Part shown: positions 1 to 6,419 of the stretch, piece by piece
Layout of the letters: each line of letters starts with the position of its first letter
Position numbering within the stretch: the stretch's first letter is position 1
DNA from: an uncultured Sphingopyxis sp.
GTDB taxonomy: Bacteria; Pseudomonadota; Alphaproteobacteria; Sphingomonadales; Sphingomonadaceae
Length of the DNA: 14,988 nucleotides
Reading direction: 5' to 3'
Assembly (NCBI GenBank): GCA_936933955.1
Contig: CAKZIN010000039.1
Span: 1 to 14,988 of the forward strand
Position numbers and translations under genes: made by a program
Notes under the pieces: model-generated
What the model saw: the letters and a program-made list of their open reading frames with translations, nothing else
What the model was told of the DNA's origin: nothing
Database searches by the model: none

Positions 1-776
<776 letters not shown>

Positions 777-1117
777 GATGTCCGAACCGATGCGAGGGGA
801 ATACCTCGTACCGGCCCGCTCATTTCAAGGAGCCTGACCTGCACATTTCACGAAACGACCCCGAAGGATCGCTTCGCACGTTATGGAAACGTGTAAGACA
901 TGCGAGTCAGGCTTAGCTTTTACCGATCCACCAGCACCTTGAAGTTGCTGGTAACCGGAGCCGCCGCCCACATGTCCCTTCATACGGTATCACGATGTCA
1001 AAGAGCGCCACTCAAAAAGAGCGGCGGACAACCTTCCTTCCCCTGTATCTCTACCGGGGCTTCGGCTATCCGTCGATTTTGGCGACCGGGCGGTGCCGCT
1101 GGGCGGCGTCGCTCGGT
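777..1117 (-). other. rrn operon transcribed leader (pre-16S)
   Basis: This stretch of about 340 nt between the inferred rrn transcription start (near 1117) and the mature 16S 5' end has no credible gene. On the minus strand it holds a boxA antitermination site at 996-1007 and several short hairpins: arms 930-936/946-952 (7 bp), 877-882/887-892 (6 bp) and 791-797/804-810 (7 bp including one G-U). In other bacteria the pre-16S leader pairs with sequence beyond the 16S 3' end to form the RNase III processing stem. The partner lies outside this window, so that stem cannot be tested here. Confidence 0.75.
996..1007 (-). promoter_or_regulatory. rrn boxA antitermination site
   Basis: The minus strand reads CGCTCTTTGACA, matching the E. 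coli rrn boxA TGCTCTTTAACA at 10 of 12 positions. It lies about 110 nt downstream of the promoter and 220 nt upstream of 16S, the usual place. In known systems boxA RNA binds NusB/S10 (NusE) and makes polymerase resistant to Rho in untranslated rRNA. The function is transferred from that family knowledge. Confidence 0.8.
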
Positions 1118-1124
1118 GAGAGGG

Positions 1125-1153
1125 CATATATGGGTGAGGTTCCGGGGGGTCAA
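1125..1153 (-). promoter_or_regulatory. rrn promoter (-35/-10)
   Basis: On the minus strand a -35 element TTGACC (1153-1148) is followed by a 17-nt spacer (1147-1131) and a -10 element TATATG (1130-1125). This is a good sigma-70-type arrangement, and it predicts a start near 1117-1118. The discriminator CCCTCTC is C-rich, which would be compatible with stringent control, but that is inference. It is the best promoter seen upstream of the 16S gene. Confidence 0.8.
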
Positions 1154-1180
1154 CAGCTTTTTTCGCGGTTTTGTAATTTT
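1154..1180 (-). promoter_or_regulatory. UP-element-like A/T tract upstream of rrn -35
   Basis: Immediately upstream of the rrn -35, the minus strand carries two A-rich blocks, AAAATTACAAAA and GAAAAAA, separated by CCGC. They sit about where the alpha-subunit C-terminal domains of RNA polymerase bind at strong rRNA promoters (-40 to -60). The A-richness stands out in this GC-rich sequence. The role is inferred from position and composition. Confidence 0.55.
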
Positions 1181-1266
1181 CCCCTTTCCTACTCCCCCTC
1201 GCTGGCTCTCCGAACCGCAGTTTTGTGCAGATTTCCGCAAGGTTCGTCGGCTAAGGCACGGCCAAG

Positions 1267-2871
1267 ATGAAAGCGGACCACCCCTATCCATCAAGCCTAC
1301 CGGGCGAGCCCGTCGGCAACGATCCGAACGCCGCCGCGCAAGAATCGGGCGAATCCCTCCCCGAATCTGCGCCTGACCTCCTCGCAGATTCGACAAAAGG
1401 TGAGGGCGTCGGGCTGTCCGACAAGATTCGAGCCGCGGTCGTGTGGCGCTCGGGGAGCCAGATCCTCGCGCAGCTGATCAGCTGGACGACCACGCTGGTA
1501 GTGGTGCGGCTGCTGGTGCCGGCCGACTACGGGCTGTTCGCCATGACGCAGGTGGTGATGGGCCTGCTCGCATTCCTCAATGGCTACGGCTTCGCGAGCG
1601 CGCTCGTTGCAGAGAAGGAGGTCACTCCGTTTCGCATCCGTCAGGCGTTCGGGTTGCTGATCCTGATGAACCTGGCGGTCGCGATGGCGCAGCTCGCGCT
1701 CGCGCCGGTAGCGGCGAGTTACTACGGGCAGCCCGTCATCGCCGATATGCTGCGGATCCAGGCGCTGATGACGCTCTCCACACCCTTCATAGCGGTGCCC
1801 GAGGCGCTGATGGGGCGGCAGCTCGACTTTCGGCGGCAGGCGCTCGTCAATCTGGCCGCGGCGAGCGTGGCGGCACTTCTGTCGGTGATCATGGCCTGGC
1901 GCGGCTATGGCGTATGGACGCTGGTGATCGCGCCGATTGCGGGGTTCTGGCTGCGTGCGATCGGACTCGCGTTGGCGACACGCTGGCTGGTGTGGCCGAG
2001 CTTCAACCTCAAGGGCACCGGCGGGATCGCGGCCTATGGCTCGACCATCCTCCTCATCCAGCTGTGCTGGCTGGTGCAGACGCAGAGCGACATCTTCTTC
2101 GCCGGGCGCCGCTACCCGCCGCATGAGATCGGGCTCTATTCCGAGGCGCTGTTCCTGGCGATGATCTTCAGCGCCAAGTTCGTGCCCCCGCTCAACGAGG
2201 TCGCGTTCCCCGCCTATGCGAGGCTGCGCGATGACGCCGAGGAAATGCGCCGCGCGTTCGTCAAGGCAGCGCGGCTGATCCTCGCCATCGGGCTGCCGAT
2301 CTACCTCGGCATCGCGGCGAGCGCGGAGCCGCTGATCGCGACGCTGTTCGGGGAGAAGTGGGGCGGGATCGTGCCGCTGATCGTGCCGATCGCGCTCGGC
2401 CTCCCCTTCCTCACGTTGCAGATCCTGTTCGGTCCGGCGCTCAACGCCATGGGGCGCCAGCTGGTGACGTTGAAGCTGAGCGCGTTCGGGGCGGCGCTGT
2501 TCGCGCTGATGTTCTTCTTCGCTTCGCACGTGAGCATGATGCGGATGGCGCAGGTCTGGCTGGTGGGGTCGCCACTTTACCTGGTGATGACGGTGCTGAT
2601 GGCGCGCCCGCATCTCGGCGTGCGAATCGCGGACCTTGCGAGCGCGCTATGGCGCCCTGCGCTGGCGAGCGCGGTGATGGCGGTGACGGTGTGGCTCGCC
2701 GACGTCGAGCTTATCGCGCCGCTCGGCTGGGCGGCGCCGCTGCGGCTGGTGGTGCTGGTGGGGATCGGAGCCGTCACCTACGCCGCGCTGATGTGGCTTG
2801 TCGCTCGCGAGTTGGTGGAGGAGGCCGCGTCGCAGCTGCGCCTCAGCCGCGGGTCGGTGCGGGCGGGCTGA
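1267..2871 (+). CDS. Polysaccharide/oligosaccharide flippase (Wzx-like, MOP superfamily)
   Basis: This 534-residue integral membrane protein most resembles the 'lipopolysaccharide biosynthesis protein/oligosaccharide flippase' family of the MOP exporters, which move lipid-linked sugar units across the inner membrane. The core begins near residue 50 with a run containing DKIRAAVVWRSGSQ and RLLVPADYGLFAMTQV, a typical N-terminal signature. Hydrophobic segments recur to the end, for example near 63-83, 93-112, 126-150, 194-210, 215-237, 258-271, 292-306, 334-352, 368-389, 402-420, 430-445, 464-478 and 488-512, compatible with 12-14 helices. The ATG at 1267 has AAGG 10 nt upstream and is the only ATG, GTG or TTG before the core. 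It leaves a hydrophilic tail of about 50 residues. No glycosyltransferases or polymerase lie beside it, so the substrate is unknown. It is divergent from the rrn promoter and lies 47 nt upstream of thiS. Confidence 0.85.
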   Translation: MKADHPYPSSLPGEPVGNDPNAAAQESGESLPESAPDLLADSTKGEGVGLSDKIRAAVVWRSGSQILAQLISWTTTLVVVRLLVPADYGLFAMTQVVMGLLAFLNGYGFASALVAEKEVTPFRIRQAFGLLILMNLAVAMAQLALAPVAASYYGQPVIADMLRIQALMTLSTPFIAVPEALMGRQLDFRRQALVNLAAASVAALLSVIMAWRGYGVWTLVIAPIAGFWLRAIGLALATRWLVWPSFNLKGTGGIAAYGSTILLIQLCWLVQTQSDIFFAGRRYPPHEIGLYSEALFLAMIFSAKFVPPLNEVAFPAYARLRDDAEEMRRAFVKAARLILAIGLPIYLGIAASAEPLIATLFGEKWGGIVPLIVPIALGLPFLTLQILFGPALNAMGRQLVTLKLSAFGAALFALMFFFASHVSMMRMAQVWLVGSPLYLVMTVLMARPHLGVRIADLASALWRPALASAVMAVTVWLADVELIAPLGWAAPLRLVVLVGIGAVTYAALMWLVARELVEEAASQLRLSRGSVRAG

Positions 2872-2918
2872 AAACAGCGCGGCTTGCCTCGGACGGCCAG
2901 GGGCCCCACATCGCGCGC

Positions 2919-3122
2919 ATGCTCGACATAGTCGTCAACGGCACGCCCCAGCGAATCGCGCGCGCGAGCAGCATCGCCGATCTGGTGCGCTCGCTCGACC
3001 TCGACCCCGCGCGGGTGGCTGTGGAGCGCAACCGGGTCATCGTGCCCCGCTCGACCCTGGCGGAAGCGGCATTGGCGGACGGGGATCGCATCGAAATCGT
3101 GGAGTTCGTGGGTGGTGGCTGA
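2919..3122 (+). CDS. thiS: Sulfur carrier protein ThiS
   Basis: This 67-residue ubiquitin-fold sulfur carrier starts MLDIVVNGTP and ends EFVGGG, giving the C-terminal Gly-Gly that is adenylated by ThiF and converted to a thiocarboxylate. The thiocarboxylate donates sulfur to ThiG for the thiazole ring of thiamine. The length and the pattern 'VNG...L..LL......AVERN..IVPR......L..GD.IEIV.FVGGG' are typical of the family. The ATG at 2919 is the natural start. A loose AGGGG lies about 15 nt upstream, so the ribosome site is weak. The stop overlaps the thiG start by 11 nt. No TPP riboswitch motif is visible in the 47-nt gap after the flippase gene. ThiF and ThiO/ThiH are not in the window. Confidence 0.93.
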   Translation: MLDIVVNGTPQRIARASSIADLVRSLDLDPARVAVERNRVIVPRSTLAEAALADGDRIEIVEFVGGG

Positions 3123-3912
3123 TTCGACCGTGGTTGGCGCTGGAGACGAGGGCTGGGAAGTAGCGGGACGTCGCTTTACCTCCCGCCTGATCGTCGGCAC
3201 CGGCAAGTACAAGGACTTCGCGCAGAACGCCGCCGCGCTGGAGGCGTCGGGGGCGGAGATCGTCACCGTCGCGGTGCGGCGCGTGAACCTCACCGACCGC
3301 AACGCGCCGCGGCTGACCGATTTCATCGACCCCGCGAAGGTCACCTACCTCCCCAATACCGCCGGCTGCTTCAACGCCGACGAAGCTGTTCGCACGCTGC
3401 GTCTGGCGCGTGAGGCCGGGGGCTGGGACCTCGTCAAGCTCGAGGTGCTGGGGGAGGCGAAGACGCTCTATCCCGACATGCGTGAGACGCTGGCGGCGAC
3501 CGAAACGCTCGCGCGCGAAGGTTTCCTGCCGATGGTCTACTGCGTCGACGACCCGATCGCGGCGCGCCAGCTCGAGGATGCGGGTGCGGTGGCGGTGATG
3601 CCGCTGGGGGCGCCGATCGGGTCTGGGCTCGGCATACAAAACCGGGTCACCATCCGCCTGATCGTCGAGGGCGCGCGGGTTCCGGTGCTGGTCGATGCGG
3701 GCGTCGGCACGGCGAGCGATGCGGCGGTGGCGATGGAACTCGGCTGCGACGGCGTGCTGATGAACACCGCCATCGCCGAGGCCAGGGACCCGGTGATGAT
3801 GGCCTCCGCCATGAAGGCTGCGGTGGAAGCAGGCCGCCTCGCCTACCGTGCGGGGCGCATGCAGACGCGCAAATATGCCGATCCCAGTTCGCCACTGGCG
3901 GGGCTGATCTAG
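3112..3912 (+). CDS. thiG: Thiazole synthase ThiG
   Basis: This 266-residue TIM-barrel enzyme condenses 1-deoxy-D-xylulose 5-phosphate, dehydroglycine and the sulfur of ThiS thiocarboxylate into the thiamine thiazole phosphate. The characteristic opening RLIVGTGKYKDF (residues 25-36) is present, followed by AVRRVN. The Schiff-base lysine is K109 in DLVKLEVLGE. The phosphate-binding glycine segment PIGSGLGIQN and the DAGVGTASDAA and GVLMNTAIAEA blocks are also clear. The length is normal. The start is GTG at 3112, overlapping thiS by 11 nt; GTG at 3115 or 3130 are alternatives, since the conserved part begins near residue 15. The overlap suggests coupling that keeps carrier and synthase together. 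It ends 25 nt from the convergent penicillin-binding protein gene. Confidence 0.95.
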   Translation: MVADSTVVGAGDEGWEVAGRRFTSRLIVGTGKYKDFAQNAAALEASGAEIVTVAVRRVNLTDRNAPRLTDFIDPAKVTYLPNTAGCFNADEAVRTLRLAREAGGWDLVKLEVLGEAKTLYPDMRETLAATETLAREGFLPMVYCVDDPIAARQLEDAGAVAVMPLGAPIGSGLGIQNRVTIRLIVEGARVPVLVDAGVGTASDAAVAMELGCDGVLMNTAIAEARDPVMMASAMKAAVEAGRLAYRAGRMQTRKYADPSSPLAGLI

Positions 3913-3916
3913 CTCA

Positions 3917-3930
3917 CTCGCGAAAGCGAG
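3917..3930. other. Short hairpin in convergent thiG / PBP gap
   Basis: A 5-bp stem CTCGC/GCGAG closed by a GAAA tetraloop fills most of the 25-nt gap between two convergent stop codons. It has no T-tract on either side, so it is at most a weak transcript-end or 3'-protecting structure. Confidence 0.35.
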
Positions 3931-3937
3931 CGCGGCA

Positions 3938-6331
3938 CTACCGCTGACGCTCTGCCTCACGCGCCTGTGCGCGGCGCAGCTCGTCTTCGATCTTGCGCTG
4001 TACCGCGCGAGCTTGCTCCTCGGCACGGCGTGCGGCGTCGTCGCCGTTGATACGCACGCCATCTCCGTCGACGCGCACCCCCACTCCGCCGATCTCGGTA
4101 TCGATGCCCACCCCGCCCGGACCGACGTCGATGTCCGGCATCGGCACATCAGGGATGCGCACGTCGTCGAAGATTTCGGGCAGGCGGATCGTCTCGGGCT
4201 CAGGCGGAGGCGCGGGGCGACGCGGCGCTGCACCGGGGACGGCGGCCACCATGAAGTCGCGCCAAATTCGTGCGGGCACGCCGCCGCCGGTGAGGCCGCG
4301 CACCGGCTGATTGTCGTCGCGCCCCACCCAAACTCCGACGACGAGGTTCTCCACCCACCCCACGAACAGCGCATCGCGGCCGTTCTGGGTGGTGCCGGTC
4401 TTGCCGTAGGCAGGGATGGCGAGCCGCGCGGCGCGCCCGGTGCCATCGGTGATCGCCGCGAGCAGCAGCTCGACCAGATCGCGGCGGGCCTGCCCCGCGA
4501 GCGGGCTCTGCCCGTCGAACAGTCGTCCGACGAAGTTGGTCTCCGGCCGCCGCAGCGCGTGCGCCTCGACCGGCGCATAGTTGCCCGCGACACCGGCAAA
4601 GGCGCTGGTGAGGTCGATCAGCGTGGTGCTGCCGCTACCGAGCGCGGCGCTGGCGTTGCGCGGGATGGCGCCGTCGATGCCGAGTTCGCGCGCAGCACCC
4701 TCCACCGCATCATGGCCGAGCTGCTGGTAGAGGCGCACCGCGACGACATTGCTCGACCGCGCAAAGGCCTCGCGCAGGCTGATCCGCCCGCCATAGCGAT
4801 CGCCGTAGTTGGCGGGGCGATAGTCGCCCTCGCGGATCGGGCGATCGTCGACCATGTCGTCGGGGCGCATCCCCGACTTGAGCGCGGCATAATAGACCGC
4901 GAGCTTGAATACCGAACCCGGCTGGCGGCGAGCCTGGGTGGCACGGTTGAAGCTCGAGCGCGCATAGTCGCGCCCGCCGATCATCGCCACCACCTCCCCG
5001 TTGGGCCGCATCGCGACCAGCGCGACCTGCGTGCCGGCGGGCGCCTGCGCGGTCACACGGCGCGCGATGTCCTGGAGCCGCGCGTCGAGCGTGGTCGTCA
5101 CCCGCACCTCACGGTAGCTCGGGTCGACCGAAGCCCGCGCCTCACGCTGCGCCCAATCGGCGAAGTAGGTGCCCGTCGGCAACGAGGTCCGCGCGCGCAC
5201 GTCGAGCGAGGCGAGCGGCACCCGCCGCGCCTCCGCTGGCGTAAGGAAGCCCGCATCCGCCATCGCGCCGATGACTAGCCGCTGCCGCGCCTGCGCCCGG
5301 GCGAGGTTGCGCGTCGGGGCGAGCCGGCTCGGCGCCTTGACCAGCCCCGCCAGCATCGTCGCCTGGCTCAGCGTCAGGCGTTCGGGCTGGCGGTAGAAAT
5401 AGTGCAGCGATGCGGCGCGCAGCCCATACACATTGTCGCCGAAATAGGCGTTGGAGAGGTAGCGCGACAGGATCTGATCCTTGGTCAGCCACGCCTCCAT
5501 CCACCAGGCGATGAGCAGTTCGCGCGCCTTGCGGCCGATCGTCTGGTCGGCGTTGAGGAAGGTGATCTTGGCGAGCTGCTGCGTGATCGTGCTGCCGCCG
5601 TGGTTGGTGCCGTTAGTGATGTTGCTCCACGCCGCGCGAGCGATCCCGCGCGGATCGACGCCCCAATGGCTGTAGAAACGTCGATCCTCGATCGCGAGAA
5701 AGGCTTCGCGCACGTGCCGCGGCAGCTTGGTCGCATCGACCGGCGCGGCGACCTCCGCCCCCGTTCGAGCGATCGGCCGCCCCTCGCGCGAGAGGAGCAC
5801 CATTCGCGGCGGCGCGATCGGCTCCAGCGACTTGGAAAGCGGCGCGGTGAAGGCGAGCCAGCCGATCGCGAGCATCACCAGCGCCAGCGCCGCCCACAGC
5901 CCACGCCGGATCCACGGCCAGCGCCGCCGCCAGGGCGAAACGGCGGGAGCAGTCTCGCCTGGAAGATCGGCAGCGGGCGGCAAATCCTTGTCAGAGGGAG
6001 GCTGGGCGAACGGCTCATGCGCGCTGCCCGGGTCCGCATCGCCGCGACGGCCGCGCCCCCAACGCCAACGTCGCCGCTCGCCCGGGGGTGCGGCTTCGTC
6101 GTCGAGCCGACGGCTGATCGCGTCGATGCGGTCGGTGAAGCGCGAGCGCGGCTCGCCTTCGCTGGAGCTGTTGCTCGCCCCACCTCCCCACGGCGAACGC
6201 GAAGCGCTGCGCGCATCCGCGCCCCACACCGAGGCAGTTTCGCCGCCGTCTGGGGTTGGGGGCGACTGCGGGGGCGTGCGGGACACCCCGCCATAGCCCG
6301 ACGGCAGGTCGAAAGGATCGTCGGCGCTCAC
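3938..6331 (-). CDS. Bifunctional class A penicillin-binding protein (PBP1-type), copy 2 of a tandem pair
   Basis: This 797-residue murein synthase joins lipid II into glycan strands and crosslinks stem peptides in the periplasm. A low-complexity, Pro/Gly/Arg-rich cytoplasmic region (1-140) precedes one membrane anchor (about 142-163). The GT51 domain shows EDRRFYSHWGVD with catalytic E215, GGSTITQQLAK (245-255), RKARE and ILSRYLSNAYFG. The transpeptidase shows S473-V-F-K476, S526-S-N528 and K644-TGTT. All catalytic motifs are intact. After about residue 705 comes a Pro-rich stretch, a GVG/VDGDG-like segment (737-764) and a charged helix (766-797). The start is GTG at 6331 with no good Shine-Dalgarno sequence, so an in-frame downstream start cannot be excluded. 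It lies 88 nt downstream of a paralogous gene and is probably co-transcribed or served by a weak promoter in that gap. Confidence 0.93.
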   Translation of the reverse strand: MSADDPFDLPSGYGGVSRTPPQSPPTPDGGETASVWGADARSASRSPWGGGASNSSSEGEPRSRFTDRIDAISRRLDDEAAPPGERRRWRWGRGRRGDADPGSAHEPFAQPPSDKDLPPAADLPGETAPAVSPWRRRWPWIRRGLWAALALVMLAIGWLAFTAPLSKSLEPIAPPRMVLLSREGRPIARTGAEVAAPVDATKLPRHVREAFLAIEDRRFYSHWGVDPRGIARAAWSNITNGTNHGGSTITQQLAKITFLNADQTIGRKARELLIAWWMEAWLTKDQILSRYLSNAYFGDNVYGLRAASLHYFYRQPERLTLSQATMLAGLVKAPSRLAPTRNLARAQARQRLVIGAMADAGFLTPAEARRVPLASLDVRARTSLPTGTYFADWAQREARASVDPSYREVRVTTTLDARLQDIARRVTAQAPAGTQVALVAMRPNGEVVAMIGGRDYARSSFNRATQARRQPGSVFKLAVYYAALKSGMRPDDMVDDRPIREGDYRPANYGDRYGGRISLREAFARSSNVVAVRLYQQLGHDAVEGAARELGIDGAIPRNASAALGSGSTTLIDLTSAFAGVAGNYAPVEAHALRRPETNFVGRLFDGQSPLAGQARRDLVELLLAAITDGTGRAARLAIPAYGKTGTTQNGRDALFVGWVENLVVGVWVGRDDNQPVRGLTGGGVPARIWRDFMVAAVPGAAPRRPAPPPEPETIRLPEIFDDVRIPDVPMPDIDVGPGGVGIDTEIGGVGVRVDGDGVRINGDDAARRAEEQARAVQRKIEDELRRAQAREAERQR

Positions 6332-6364
6332 GTCGGGGAGTGTCTTAGTTCAGCGACACGGTGC

Positions 6365-6410
6365 GCGCAAGCGACGGCACCGACGCCATTGCCGCCGAAG
6401 CCGCTTGCGC
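6365..6410. other. Nested inverted repeat between the two PBP genes
   Basis: The 88-nt gap 6332-6419 contains a perfect 9-bp inverted repeat, GCGCAAGCG (6365-6373) and CGCTTGCGC (6402-6410). Inside it sits a second 5-bp pair, CGGCA (6375-6379) and TGCCG (6390-6394). Together these make one long hairpin in the transcript. No T-tract follows in the PBP direction, so it is not a canonical terminator. On the minus strand TTGCGC and TAAGAC with a 17-nt spacer follow it and could be a weak promoter for the downstream PBP; this is speculative. Confidence 0.5.
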
Positions 6411-6419
6411 TTCGAACGG

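Noticed and set aside
996..1001. Perfect TTGACA on the minus strand upstream of 16S as a second rrn -35 element
   Set aside because: It is part of the boxA sequence CGCTCTTTGACA, and no acceptable -10 lies 16-18 nt downstream (GGGACA-like sequence there).
900..1396. Open frames on both strands across the 16S leader and promoter region (for example + 900-1376 and - 998-1396)
   Set aside because: They cover the rrn leader and promoter, have composition unlike a protein family, contain no recognisable motif and lack ribosome sites.
3917..3930. Hairpin between thiG and the PBP as a bidirectional terminator
   Set aside because: The stem is only 5 bp and there is no T-tract on either strand; listed only as a hairpin.
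3037..4599. 520-residue minus-strand open frame across thiG and the end of the PBP
   Set aside because: It covers thiG in antisense and the PBP in another frame, and shows no family features.
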